Source: a virus. Taken from it: a stretch of 64,000 nucleotides of DNA. Position numbers and translations under genes: made by a program. Under the pieces are notes generated by a model. The model searched no databases and was not told the DNA's origin. It saw only the letters and a program-made list of their open reading frames with translations. Each line of letters opens with the position of its first letter. The stretch's first letter is position 1. Of this stretch, positions 51,015-58,670 are shown piece after piece. Location: positions 1-64,000 of the IMG/VR virus record IMGVR_UViG_3300042340_000194; one strand, written 5' to 3'.

Positions 51015-51390
51015 GGGGAAGTTCGTCGAGGGGTTCAATAAGGTTGCTGCTAAGCAACGAGGCGCGGTAGCGATTAACCGCCGCGTGGAGGATGTAGGCG
51101 GGCTGGATGTGAAGCAGCTTCGCCAGGTCTCGTATGAACTCGTCGTTCTCGGGGGAGAGTGACGTGTTGAATCGCTGAGTCAGCTTGGTCGATGTTGGTC
51201 GGTAGCTGTCTGCTCGCTCCTGGCTGATGGCTCCTTGTGCGACGGCTGTGGTGAGCCGTTGGTGTACGGCCTGGCGGCTGATGTCTAACCTCCTCCCGAC
51301 TTCTGCGTAATTGCAGACACCGTATTTGGTTAGAACCTCTTCGCAGGTATCAAGGATTGATTGAAGAGAAGTCTTCGAGACGTAAGTCAT
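51007..51390 (-). CDS. HTH plus ribbon-helix-helix-like DNA-binding protein
   Basis: This 127-residue protein has a helix-turn-helix in residues about 26-58 (NYAEVGRRLDISRQAVHQRL). A second part (about 68-115) fits a ribbon-helix-helix: LTQRFNTSLSPENDEFIRDL then a LLHIQPAYILHAAVNRYRAS helix. It is probably a transcriptional regulator of the early/accessory block. ATG 51390 lies inside the preceding gene. Confidence 0.68.
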   Translation of the reverse strand: MTYVSKTSLQSILDTCEEVLTKYGVCNYAEVGRRLDISRQAVHQRLTTAVAQGAISQERADSYRPTSTKLTQRFNTSLSPENDEFIRDLAKLLHIQPAYILHAAVNRYRASLLSSNLIEPLDELPHV

Positions 51391-51571
51391 CTGGACGGTG
51401 AAGCGAGGGGATGCTGAAGTCCCCTGGCGGGAAGAAGCGATACGGTTGGTCGCAGTTTTTTAAGTTTTGATTGGCTTGCTGGATCTCCTCCTCGGTGGCT
51501 GTTGTTTGGTAGAGGATTACTCCGGTTTCCAGGTGGTGCATGGCGTAGACCGCGTGGATATTGGAAGACAT
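51350..51571 (-). CDS. small hypothetical protein
   Basis: This 73-residue alpha/beta protein (AVYAMHHLETGVILYQTTAT, then EEEIQQANQNLKNCDQPYRF) starts at ATG 51571. It overlaps the HTH gene by 41 bases. A competing frame at 51387-51698 is low-complexity and less likely. The 135 bases upstream (51572-51706) hold nothing else I can support. Confidence 0.55.
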   Translation of the reverse strand: MSSNIHAVYAMHHLETGVILYQTTATEEEIQQANQNLKNCDQPYRFFPPGDFSIPSLHRPDDLRLEDFSSINP

Positions 51572-51706
51572 GCAGAGGCAAGCCTTTTAGGAGGCTTAAA
51601 GGAGATTTAGAGAACTCCGTTGCAGCGGGCGCAGTGCCGGGGAGGCTGGTCGGGCCTTCATAGTCTGGCGCAGGGGGTGAGGAGGTGGGGTTCTGCATGG
51701 GGCGGC

Positions 51707-52123
51707 CTAGGCGGGAAGGTGGTGGGCCAGGCCACGTTGGAGGGTCCTGAGTTTGTCTTGAGATATTGTTGCTGAGTTGTTGAGGCTAATCGCGTCATTA
51801 CTGTCGATCATCTCCTGTAATAGCTTGTGCATCTGCGATGGTGTGGGGTGTATGTTGTGGATATTGTCGGCAATATTGCTGAGCTGATTCCATGCTCGAA
51901 ACTGCTCCCCAGATACTGCTCCAGGATAAGATTGCCTCATTGCTTCACGGAGGGCAGCACTGAAGAAGCGGCGGATTACTTGCACTTCTAAAGTAGTTAT
52001 GCCATCTAAATCTAATAGGCAATTTCCAAGCATATCACTACTGAGTACGGCTTTAGATTGCTCTGTTAACGGAGGGAACTCTTCGTAGGGGTTCACGGAT
52101 TTGACTGGAATAGTTGATGGCAT
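51707..52123 (-). CDS. hypothetical protein, paralogue of the 48254-48691 gene
   Basis: This 138-residue protein shares a central pattern with the 145-residue protein at 48254: a PPLTEQS segment, SAALREAMRQSYP and IADNIHNIHPTPSQM. The two lie about 3 kb apart on the same strand and are likely an old duplication. Function is unknown. Confidence 0.65.
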   Translation of the reverse strand: MPSTIPVKSVNPYEEFPPLTEQSKAVLSSDMLGNCLLDLDGITTLEVQVIRRFFSAALREAMRQSYPGAVSGEQFRAWNQLSNIADNIHNIHPTPSQMHKLLQEMIDSNDAISLNNSATISQDKLRTLQRGLAHHLPA

Positions 52124-52129
52124 TGTAGA

Positions 52130-52291
52130 TCAGCAGAGGTTAATAAGAAGATAAAGCGTCATGAGCTGGCCTACCACAGCGGCGATAGAAAGGTCTAATG
52201 ACGGGGATTTGATGTTGTACCCCATCAACCCTCCGGTGAGAAAGCTGATGAGGAGGGTTAAGGCTATCTCGACTCCCTTTTGCATAGTCAT
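52130..52291 (-). CDS. small two-span membrane protein (53 residues)
   Basis: ATG 52291 overlaps the stop of the Acb2-like gene as ATGA. The protein has two hydrophobic spans: VEIALTLLISFLTGGLMGY (about 7-25) and LSIAAVVGQLMTLYLLINL (about 34-52). It ends six bases before the next start. Function is unknown. Coupling to an anti-defence gene makes it interesting as a possible partner. Confidence 0.62.
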   Translation of the reverse strand: MTMQKGVEIALTLLISFLTGGLMGYNIKSPSLDLSIAAVVGQLMTLYLLINLC

Positions 52292-52563
52292 GAGATCATC
52301 TGCTCCAGGGTGACTACATCAGGCTCGTTACGAGCTATCGCAGCATTTGCCCACATCATGGCTTCCTCAATCTTAGTTAAAGCGAGCGATTGCTCGCGGG
52401 AACGTGGGGTGAGATCGAGGACGAGCTGAGCTAGAGATTTAGCGTTTTCTCTGAGTAAGAAATACTTAGAGACTTGGTCAGGGCTGGGAGTGTGATAGCA
52501 GAAGATGTTGTTAATGTTGTAAGGGTGCGGAGAAGTGGCGGGATTGTCGTGAGTAGAGGCCAT
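52288..52563 (-). CDS. acb2: Acb2/Tad1-type anti-CBASS protein
   Basis: This 91-residue protein fits the Acb2/Tad1 hairpin family. Acb2 forms a hexamer that sequesters cyclic di- and trinucleotides and blocks CBASS; related Tad1 binds Thoeris signals. Residues about 20-80 carry the family pattern: CYHTPSPDQVSKYFLLRENA, then LAQLVLDLTPRSREQSLALT, and EEAMMWANAAIARN. The helix pair and the MWANA-x-IARN block are the strongest identifiers. The N-terminal 18 residues are Asn/Pro-rich. The call is from pattern memory; which signal it binds cannot be read from sequence. Confidence 0.82.
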   Translation of the reverse strand: MASTHDNPATSPHPYNINNIFCYHTPSPDQVSKYFLLRENAKSLAQLVLDLTPRSREQSLALTKIEEAMMWANAAIARNEPDVVTLEQMIS

Positions 52564-52612
52564 TGGTGCAAAATCGGATGATAGTGGAAGTTTAGAGCGT
52601 AGCCGCTGGTTA

Positions 52613-53629
52613 TCAGCAGACTTCGCTCCAGTCGATAGAAATCGCCGGGTGGAGTTCTCCGTCTACAAGCAGTTGCGCAAAGTCTTTGGCCGAGTGATCC
52701 AAGACCATTTCCTGGATAAACTCGGACAGCTTGCGGCGTTGCGCTTTGGTAGGGACGGTGGTAGGAGAGGGGGGCGTGGCTACGGGCTCGGGGGTACGGG
52801 CCCAGGGGGCACATCCTCTATTCACCACCAGGCTTACTTGTGGAACTACTTCAACCTTCGCTGCAGCGGCTGCCACCACTACTTCTTTCTCCTCTTCTGC
52901 TCTCGCGGCACGTTGCTCGGCGGCTTCGGTTTTCTTACGCTCCGCGTCCAGCGCGGTAGCGGCCTCTGCCTCCGCTTCTTCTTTAGCCTTGGCTGCGGCC
53001 TTATCAGCTATATCCTGCTCCCGTTTAACACGGGCAGCTTCTGCAGCATCCTTGCGCTCTTGTTCCCTTCGGGCCGCCGCTTCTTCAGTGTCCAAAGCGG
53101 CTTGGAGGGTTTGCTCCAACGCGGCGGTAGCAATGACTAGCTCCGCATCCGCCTTAGGGGTAAACTCTTCAAAGGTTTTATGGTCAATCCCCTTCAGGAT
53201 GTCTAGGTATTCCTGGATCTGTGCGGATCCAACTCCTACTGGAGCTTTCCCCATGTCGATGATGACCTGAATATTGTTTTCGTGCTCTGCTATACGAGCA
53301 TCTTCTTCATCTTTGATACTCTTGAGGATTGTTTCATGAGGCGTTATGAGCGATGTAACACGCGCTTCTAGTTTTTTAGAGAATGTGTTGACATCTTGAA
53401 TATATGTTTGAGCTGCTTCATTCTGCGCTTTGCGAGTCTTATCAACCGAAGCTCTTACTTTACGCAGCTTGGCTACATAACTACGCGCTCTCTTATTTAC
53501 ATCGGGATTTTTATAGTCACCAAAATCGGCTATTGCTTCTTTTTCCGCTATTTTAATGTCTGAAGTGACACGGTCAAACGGTGTAAATACTTCAGTATCC
53601 AGAATTGGGGCAGTGGTAGCGAGAGTCAT
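52613..53629 (-). CDS. coiled-coil protein (DUF1351-like)
   Basis: This 338-residue protein is mostly a long charged coiled coil: DVNKRARSYVAKLRKVRASV (about 44-63), then a KEEAEAEAATALDAERKKTE-type region (about 215-260). A Pro/Thr linker leads to a small C-terminal helical domain (SEFIQEMVLDHSAKDFAQLL). DUF1351-like proteins accompany phage recombination genes, but no exonuclease or RecT is visible beside it here. It may be a structural or recombination accessory. Confidence 0.62.
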   Translation of the reverse strand: MTLATTAPILDTEVFTPFDRVTSDIKIAEKEAIADFGDYKNPDVNKRARSYVAKLRKVRASVDKTRKAQNEAAQTYIQDVNTFSKKLEARVTSLITPHETILKSIKDEEDARIAEHENNIQVIIDMGKAPVGVGSAQIQEYLDILKGIDHKTFEEFTPKADAELVIATAALEQTLQAALDTEEAAARREQERKDAAEAARVKREQDIADKAAAKAKEEAEAEAATALDAERKKTEAAEQRAARAEEEKEVVVAAAAAKVEVVPQVSLVVNRGCAPWARTPEPVATPPSPTTVPTKAQRRKLSEFIQEMVLDHSAKDFAQLLVDGELHPAISIDWSEVC

Positions 53630-53892
53630 GACGTGGAGGGGCGAGAGGAGTAAAGAGAGACGGCAGCGCGGGTGGTGGTAGACGCTCGATGGAGGTTCCG
53701 CCCTGCAGCGAGGATGTCGCAGACCACTGCCGGGGGAAGATCTTTGAGATGGCCCTGCCGCAGGAGTAGAGCGAGATGAGCTTTGATTTGGTCGAGTCGA
53801 TTGGCTGTGTTGTTTAGTTCTACGGCTCGTTGGTAGCTTCTGCCATGGGGGGATTGGAGGTTGTGTGGTTGAGATAACTGGAGGGATGGCAT
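53626..53892 (-). CDS. small hypothetical protein
   Basis: ATG 53892 (MPSLQLSQPHN) gives 88 residues. It is helical in the middle (RAVELNNTANRLDQIKAHLA) with a LPPAVVCDILAAGRNLHRA helix. It overlaps the coiled-coil gene by four bases. No family is recognised. Confidence 0.52.
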   Translation of the reverse strand: MPSLQLSQPHNLQSPHGRSYQRAVELNNTANRLDQIKAHLALLLRQGHLKDLPPAVVCDILAAGRNLHRASTTTRAAVSLYSSRPSTS

Positions 53893-53941
53893 CAAGGGAT
53901 AAAGGGAGGTAGAGGGGAGAGCTAGTGCTATCCCCGTGGGG

Positions 53942-54334
53942 TTAACTAGAGGTGGTGTCCTCCTGCTCCGCACGCTTGTCGATTTTCTGGTAGGCAAGTT
54001 TGAGTAGCTCGTCTACAGAAAGTTCAGCGGCGTTGAGGAAGACATCGTCTAGGGCATGGCGGTCTGCGGTTTTGACAGATCCTGCGGATTTGAGATGGAT
54101 GGATAGTTGTTTACCCACAGCAGATTGTAGGTAATAACGCCCAGTATCCCACACGGGATCGCAGTAACCTATCCCTGTTTCTACTGATAGCTCAGCAACG
54201 ACGAAGCTAGAAAGAAGGAAAGATCTCTCTCCCCATCTTAGTGCTAGTTGTTTACCGTCAGAGACTAGATTGACACCTTGCTCGTTAAACCGCCGATGGT
54301 CCGCATCGCTGCTTGTATGCGAGAACACGACCAT
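53942..54334 (-). CDS. hypothetical protein
   Basis: This 130-residue protein has a beta-rich first half (GKQLALRWGERSFLLSSFVV) and a helical acidic end (DELLKLAYQKIDKRAEQE). It starts at ATG 54334, three bases from the next gene. No motif is recognised. Confidence 0.6.
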   Translation of the reverse strand: MVVFSHTSSDADHRRFNEQGVNLVSDGKQLALRWGERSFLLSSFVVAELSVETGIGYCDPVWDTGRYYLQSAVGKQLSIHLKSAGSVKTADRHALDDVFLNAAELSVDELLKLAYQKIDKRAEQEDTTSS

Positions 54335-54337
54335 GGA

Positions 54338-54697
54338 TCAATACCGCAAAGCGGCGATCTCTTCAGGGGTTTTCTTGAGGAGTTTGGCCAGCTCGTTTTC
54401 TGATTTTGGTAGCAGCATTCGTAGGCGATTGCGCTCCGTGAGGCGCTCGGAGATTAGCTTTTTTGCTTCGCCTCTAGTAGTCAGGGCTGATTCGGCTTCA
54501 GCCTCTTCGAAGATAGCTAGTGTGCTGTCTTTTGTAATAAGCTCGGAGGGAGTAATTAACAATTCGGGACCTACATCACCTACATTGAGCAAGGACTCGC
54601 TGGAAATGAAACACTCACGAGGATCGTTATTGGATTGGGCGGGCTCGGGGGGAGTGGTGGGGCCGCCCATGCTGCGACTGAAGGAAGGTGAAGACAT
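54338..54697 (-). CDS. hypothetical helical protein
   Basis: This 119-residue protein has a Ser/Pro-rich N terminus and a helical C-terminal half ending LLPKSENELAKLLKKTPEEI. This helix pair could be a small DNA- or protein-binding fold. The 126 bases upstream (54698-54823) hold short inverted repeats, including GTTAC/GTAAC and TTAAC/GTTAA, possibly a promoter or operator, but no gene. Confidence 0.55.
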   Translation of the reverse strand: MSSPSFSRSMGGPTTPPEPAQSNNDPRECFISSESLLNVGDVGPELLITPSELITKDSTLAIFEEAEAESALTTRGEAKKLISERLTERNRLRMLLPKSENELAKLLKKTPEEIAALRY

Positions 54698-54823
54698 CAG
54701 AGGGTGGTAATGGAAAAAGAAGGGGGAATTAACTCAATCAAGGTTAATTAGGTGTGGGCGTTACAAGAGTAACGGGGGGCTTTAGAGGACCTTGGGCAGA
54801 CCCCCACCTTCAGTGATTCGGTC

Positions 54824-55075
54824 TTAAATATAAAGCACCCCCTTAGTGTCATTCACCTCGCGCCAGTATTCGGGCCAGGAGGGTTGAGTGCGTGGGAGAG
54901 CAGTGGAGTCACACCTAGCCCTAAACCAGGCGTAGCGGGCTTGCATGCGGCGGCCTCGACGAGGGACAGCGGGCCAGTTTGCAATGTTCTTGGCGGCGAG
55001 GTTTACCTCGCGAGAGGATGCAATGGGGAGAGATGCGCAACTTTGGGCTATTCGTCGGATCTTGCGGAGGTTCAT
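54824..55075 (-). CDS. small basic protein
   Basis: This 83-residue protein is rich in Arg and Trp (RRGRRMQARYAWFRARCD around residues 39-56), then WPEYWREVNDTKG. It may bind nucleic acid. No family is recognised. The start is ATG 55075. Confidence 0.55.
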   Translation of the reverse strand: MNLRKIRRIAQSCASLPIASSREVNLAAKNIANWPAVPRRGRRMQARYAWFRARCDSTALPRTQPSWPEYWREVNDTKGVLYI

Positions 55076-55120
55076 GGGAGGAGAAAGAGAGGGAGGGAAG
55101 AAAGGGGGAGGAAGAGTTAG

Positions 55121-55381
55121 TCAGGCTGCGATAAAGTCTGCGCAGATGACGCATTGCTGTAGTCCGGGTACAGCAATGCCGATCAATTCGACCTTAACCA
55201 TATCTGGGCTTTCACACCATGCACTGCAATGGGAAGGGCTGCACCAATCCATTAGTTCGCCATCTCCATTAGGGCGAATGTTTCTTGCTGTATCCTCATC
55301 CTTCGCGCATACAACAGCACTCTTGAAAGTGTCATAATCGTCTGCTTCTAAGTCTTCTCGGCTGATTTTGTAGATGTTCAT
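55121..55381 (-). CDS. small acidic phage protein
   Basis: This 86-residue protein starts MNIYKISREDLEADDYDTFK and ends with GLQQCVICADFIAA. The middle has CSPSHCSAWCE. The pattern of YDTFKSAVVCAKDEDTAR resembles a recurring small phage protein that follows a VxA-x-DE-x-AR layout. Function is unknown. Confidence 0.62.
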   Translation of the reverse strand: MNIYKISREDLEADDYDTFKSAVVCAKDEDTARNIRPNGDGELMDWCSPSHCSAWCESPDMVKVELIGIAVPGLQQCVICADFIAA

Positions 55382-55569
55382 GGTTGGGACTTGCTGCTTT
55401 TGGGTCCAAATGGCACCCAGTGATGGGTAATTCCAGGAAACTGGAGATTTAATCCGCTAACCACTTCTTCGGGATTTGGTAGATGTACACCCTGACCAAC
55501 ACCTTGTGCGCCGGTCAGGGCACTGCGCCAGTGTATGTGGCCAAACTGCGAGTCATTCTGCGGGTCCAT
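55378..55569 (-). CDS. small hypothetical protein
   Basis: ATG 55569 (MDPQNDSQFGHIHW) gives 63 residues; a longer frame to 55629 exists but is less likely. Gly/Pro-rich, with no motif. It overlaps the next start by four bases. Confidence 0.5.
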   Translation of the reverse strand: MDPQNDSQFGHIHWRSALTGAQGVGQGVHLPNPEEVVSGLNLQFPGITHHWVPFGPKSSKSQP

Positions 55570-55606
55570 AGAATTGCCTCTGTGATGATGGATGAATGGA
55601 TAAAAG

Positions 55607-55798
55607 TTAATCAGAGTCGATTTCAACAAATCGCAGATTGTGGCGGTAGAAACCTTCCGCGACTAGATCGTCGATAGCATTGATAGCTTCTAGATCATCA
55701 GCAAATTCGTTGTCTTCATTTACAATGCCATGCCCTAGCAAGCTGGGATCATCAGTCCAGTGACCATCATGAAAAGTTTCGATGCGGTAATAAGCCAT
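55607..55798 (-). CDS. small acidic protein
   Basis: ATG 55798 (MAYYRIETFHDG) gives 63 residues. A GHWTDDPSLLGHGIVNEDNE stretch and an EAINAIDDLVAEG helix follow. The compact alpha/beta pattern is like other small proteins of this region. The longer frame to 56014 overlaps the DUF932 gene and is rejected. Confidence 0.58.
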   Translation of the reverse strand: MAYYRIETFHDGHWTDDPSLLGHGIVNEDNEFADDLEAINAIDDLVAEGFYRHNLRFVEIDSD

Positions 55799-55854
55799 GG
55801 TTGTTGATGCGATGGAATTGAATTGATTGCCGGGAAGCCCCGGCGGGCTGGGGG

Positions 55855-56961
55855 TCAAACCAAAGCAAGGCACGCTTCGCGAGCACGCTCGATGCGCTGG
55901 GAGCCGGCTCCGCCGTAGAGAGCCTCCAGGCGGCCACGGGCCCGATCGAGAGGGTCCTTCGCCCGCCCGGTGTCCCAAGTGGTGTACTGGGTGATGGCGT
56001 TGTAGAGCCCCCAAAGGGAACCACGCATGCCAGGGAAGTCGAAGCCGATCCCAGTGTCGCCATAGGCGTGGCTGCGGATTGCATCCACCTCGTCGTTGAG
56101 ATCTAGCAGTGTGCGCTTGCGCATTGTCGAACGGTCGGTGCTGGTGCGGTCACGGATGGGGACTGCGAGGCGATCCGCGAAGGCAGCGCTCAATACCTGT
56201 GCGGCATGTTCAGTGGTCACCTGGACATCCGCCATGGCGCGGAAGCCCTCGATTGTGGTGTGGAATTGCTGGATCTCCGCGTCTATGATACCGGGAAGAC
56301 GACGGATAAATTCCGTGATCCCACGGCTGTGCCTGTGCTTAAGCGCATCGCCTTTCTTAGTGGCTTGGTTGAACACCGTGCCGTCGAAGTATGATAGTTG
56401 ATTGGCGCAGAACAGTCGTTTATCTGTGAAGTAAGCGCGGAGAGAGCTACCCTTGTGGCCGTTACTTAGATGGAGGTAGCGGCGGACTACGTCGCCGGGG
56501 AGGACATCATTCTGAGCGTTGATTGTAGCCGTGATGTAGACACGCTCGCCTCCGTTGATGGAGAGGATGTCCTCTATTTGGGCGCGGCCTTCTAGAGCAT
56601 CGAAGATGCCTCTAAGTTCGTGGTTCTGGACAGGGGTATAGCCAGGGCCGTGGATGGCCAGGAGCCCACCTGTGTCGGAGCGGACGATGGATTTATAGGC
56701 TGCGGTTGGGTGATATGCACCACCGGGGACTCCAGTGGTAAAGCCCACATCGGTGGTGTCTGCAGTCCAGGTGAGTCCAGCCTGGGAGAAGGCGGCCTCG
56801 GGGGTGGCGTCGGAGGAGACAAGGATGCCGCCAGCTACCTCGCTGAGGGGGTTGACGGCGTAACCGGCGGCGCGGTAGTTGCCGTAGACCATGAGACCCT
56901 TGCCGTCACGAGCAAAGGCTTGATCGACAGTGGTGCTGGTCTGGTTGAAGGAGTTCTGCAT
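55855..56961 (-). CDS. DUF932-like protein
   Basis: This 368-residue protein matches the DUF932 phage/plasmid family: YKSIVRSDTGGLLAIHGPGY then TPVQNHELRGIFDALEG (about 88-125), RRYLHLSNGHKGSSLRAYFT (about 164-183) and LFCANQLSYFDG. Its function is unproven; members often accompany recombination or replication genes. It starts at ATG 56961 and is preceded by a cluster of inverted repeats (56995-57088). Confidence 0.82.
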   Translation of the reverse strand: MQNSFNQTSTTVDQAFARDGKGLMVYGNYRAAGYAVNPLSEVAGGILVSSDATPEAAFSQAGLTWTADTTDVGFTTGVPGGAYHPTAAYKSIVRSDTGGLLAIHGPGYTPVQNHELRGIFDALEGRAQIEDILSINGGERVYITATINAQNDVLPGDVVRRYLHLSNGHKGSSLRAYFTDKRLFCANQLSYFDGTVFNQATKKGDALKHRHSRGITEFIRRLPGIIDAEIQQFHTTIEGFRAMADVQVTTEHAAQVLSAAFADRLAVPIRDRTSTDRSTMRKRTLLDLNDEVDAIRSHAYGDTGIGFDFPGMRGSLWGLYNAITQYTTWDTGRAKDPLDRARGRLEALYGGAGSQRIERAREACLALV

Positions 56962-56994
56962 GAAGGTGGGGGGGGCCGCGATTGCGGGTATGAG

Positions 56995-57088
56995 GTCAAC
57001 CTATCAAGAACAGGAGAGGTTGTCAACCTGTTGATAGGGGGCAGGTTAGAAAGCCTGCGACGACTGGACTTACGTCAACGTGGTTGAC
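56995..57088. promoter_or_regulatory. cluster of GTCAAC inverted repeats upstream of the DUF932 gene
   Basis: GTCAAC occurs at 56995-57000, 57022-57027 and 57074-57079. The last pairs with GTTGAC at 57083-57088 to make a 15-base palindrome. A larger inverted repeat (CCTATCAA at 57000-57007 against TTGATAGG at 57031-57038) surrounds an AGGTT-GTC-AACCT core. This looks like an operator for a dimeric regulator at the promoter of the minus-strand DUF932 operon. The HTH protein (51007-51390) or the AbrB-like protein are possible binders. Confidence 0.6.
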
Positions 57089-57110
57089 CGCCAGGCGGAT
57101 AAGGCGAAGC

Positions 57111-57719
57111 CTAGGAGGGTTCCCTTATGGCGTCCAGATGGGCAACGAGGTAGCTCTCGATGGCGCGGAGGTGGTCAAAGATCTCGTTGCGGGATTTTCG
57201 AGCAGCTTCGAAGCTCCCGTCCGGTAGGTCTTGGTAATTGCGCCCGTGGAAGTCAATCTTTAGGAACAGGGCCGACGCTGCATTCTGAGCATCAAGAGCC
57301 TCGGTATAATCTTTTACCAGTGATTCACGGGTGTTGCCGTTTATATTGATCCTAGGGAGGATAAGCTCGGGGGGCTGTGGGGTGGAAGGTTGGGTCATTG
57401 GAGGAGGGGTTGGATTAGACTGAAGATCGAGTTGTAATTGAGTGGTCTTAGCTAGCCGCCGCAGTTCTATAGCGGTAGCTAGCCCGGCATTGGTGAGGCG
57501 CAGGTTGAAGTAAGGAGGGTCAGTGTGTTGGTGCTCGACAATTACGATTAGATGTAATCGTTGGAGAACGTAGGCAGTTTTTCTAAAGCGTTGAGAGTTT
57601 ATGGCTATAGCTGTAGCCCCTGCGTTTAGGAGGTTTAGGAGTAGCCGCTGTTGAGCTATAGAGAGCTTAAAGCTATAGCTGCCGTCAGGTTTGAGTTTAA
57701 GGGCTTTCGGGGATTTCAT
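57111..57719 (-). CDS. hypothetical protein with winged-helix-like N terminus
   Basis: This 202-residue protein begins with a helical region (SIAQQRLLLNLLNAGATAIA, then RFRKTAYVLQRLHLIVIVEH and YFNLRLTNAGLATAIELRRL) whose layout resembles a winged helix. A Pro-rich linker follows, then a helical C-terminal part with ESLVKDYTEALDAQNAASAL. It could be a regulator; no family is certain. Confidence 0.58.
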   Translation of the reverse strand: MKSPKALKLKPDGSYSFKLSIAQQRLLLNLLNAGATAIAINSQRFRKTAYVLQRLHLIVIVEHQHTDPPYFNLRLTNAGLATAIELRRLAKTTQLQLDLQSNPTPPPMTQPSTPQPPELILPRININGNTRESLVKDYTEALDAQNAASALFLKIDFHGRNYQDLPDGSFEAARKSRNEIFDHLRAIESYLVAHLDAIREPS

Positions 57720-57904
57720 GGCTCATCCTCATCTTTCTCATCAATAACGGGTGGTTCGGCTTCGTGTTTGGTGATGGCTCTTGTCCATCTACCGATGTAC
57801 TCCTTGAGCATTTCACGGCGTTCATCGTCATAGAGTAAATCACTGGAAAAGATTGAAGCGTCGATGCCTTCGCAGGCGTCTTCTAGATACTTGAGCATGT
57901 TCAT
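57716..57904 (-). CDS. small acidic helical protein
   Basis: This 62-residue protein has an acidic tail (VIDEKDEDEP) and a helical core (ERREMLKEYIGRWTRAITKH). It overlaps both neighbours by four bases. No family is recognised. Confidence 0.58.
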   Translation of the reverse strand: MNMLKYLEDACEGIDASIFSSDLLYDDERREMLKEYIGRWTRAITKHEAEPPVIDEKDEDEP

Positions 57905-58065
57905 GGTTGATCAGAAGGTAAAGTCTCATCTAAGTGGTCGGTCATCCTTAGTACAACATTGTTGTAAGTGACTTCTAGATCGTGCGCCTCTTGGCGAAGC
58001 GCTAGCGCTCGGTTGTAGATGGCTGTGCCGATTCTGACAAGAGCATCAATTTGTGGTTCGGTCAT
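57901..58065 (-). CDS. small helical protein (54 residues)
   Basis: ATG 58065 leads to MTEPQIDALVRIGTAIYNRA and ALRQEAHDLEVTYNNVVLRM. The TGA at 57901 overlaps the next start as ATGA. It fills what would otherwise be a 165-base gap. The sequence is a clean amphipathic helix pattern, so a real gene is likely. Confidence 0.6.
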   Translation of the reverse strand: MTEPQIDALVRIGTAIYNRALALRQEAHDLEVTYNNVVLRMTDHLDETLPSDQP

Positions 58066-58069
58066 CGGA

Positions 58070-58438
58070 TCAACCGGCTTTAGCCGGGACAGAGGGTGAT
58101 GGTAAATTAGTTATCCTTAGCGCCCAGTACCCATCTTGACGCTCCTGCCATTCGCCTGCGCGGATACTGCGCCCATCGTCGGTTTCAACCTCTATGAATC
58201 GAGGACCTTCTGGCCCAGGCGGACCGTCAAAGATAATATTCACAGCTTCTACTTTAGTGGTAGAAGCTGCTGGGGCTGGACAAAGTGTTTGGATAAGCAG
58301 ATCGGCGGATGCTTTGTTGTTGAAGTAGGCAACGATCCCACCGGATTGTTCGTCTACGACTCCGTACCAATCCGGCATCCACTGAAACAGATAATGCGAA
58401 GTGTCGATGTCGGTAATCCAAAAACGTGAGTTACTCAT
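58070..58438 (-). CDS. hypothetical protein
   Basis: ATG 58438 (MSNSRFWITDIDTS) gives 122 residues. The first half has FQWMPDWYGVVDEQSGG, the second IEVETDDGRSIRAGEW. It ends in VPAKAG, encoded by a CCGGC-N4-GCCGG hairpin. No family is recognised. Confidence 0.6.
   Translation of the reverse strand: MSNSRFWITDIDTSHYLFQWMPDWYGVVDEQSGGIVAYFNNKASADLLIQTLCPAPAASTTKVEAVNIIFDGPPGPEGPRFIEVETDDGRSIRAGEWQERQDGYWALRITNLPSPSVPAKAG
58074..58087. repeat. CCGGC-N4-GCCGG hairpin (copy 1)
   Basis: A 5-bp GC stem with loop TTTA overlaps the last codons of the 58070-58438 gene. Identical stems with other loops lie at 58451-58464 (TGCT) and 58891-58904 (GTTA). All three sit near 3' gene ends. They may affect mRNA stability or weak termination; none has a T-run. 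Confidence 0.55.
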
Positions 58439-58670
58439 GATGGGTGTTCGCCGGCTGCTGCCGGAGAGAAGGAGGTAAAAGAGGAAGACAGTGGTGTGGC
58501 TGATGTCTAGTATAAAGCATGTTTGCTCGTGCCATATCTTCACGCAGTATGATGTTATCAATCATCCAAGTAATTACCCAATCATTGTGTGCATCCCAGT
58601 CTGTAAACAGGGTGTTACATGGATCCGGCTCATAAATGGGATCTCGATACTTGCCGTGGTAAAGGCTCAT
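58431..58670 (-). CDS. small hypothetical protein
   Basis: This 79-residue protein starts MSLYHGKYRDPIYEPDPCNT and has a DWVITWMIDNIILREDMARA helix. Its C terminus is Pro/His-rich and contains the second CCGGC hairpin. It overlaps both neighbours. No family is recognised. Confidence 0.55.
   Translation of the reverse strand: MSLYHGKYRDPIYEPDPCNTLFTDWDAHNDWVITWMIDNIILREDMARANMLYTRHQPHHCLPLLPPSLRQQPANTHHE

Noticed and set aside
51387-51698. 103-codon minus-strand frame overlapping the 51350-51571 gene
   Set aside because: Low-complexity Pro/Ser/Arg translation in the alternative frame; the other frame has a normal protein pattern.
55607-56014. Long start for the 63-residue acidic protein
   Set aside because: The extension lies antiphase inside the DUF932 gene and is low-complexity.
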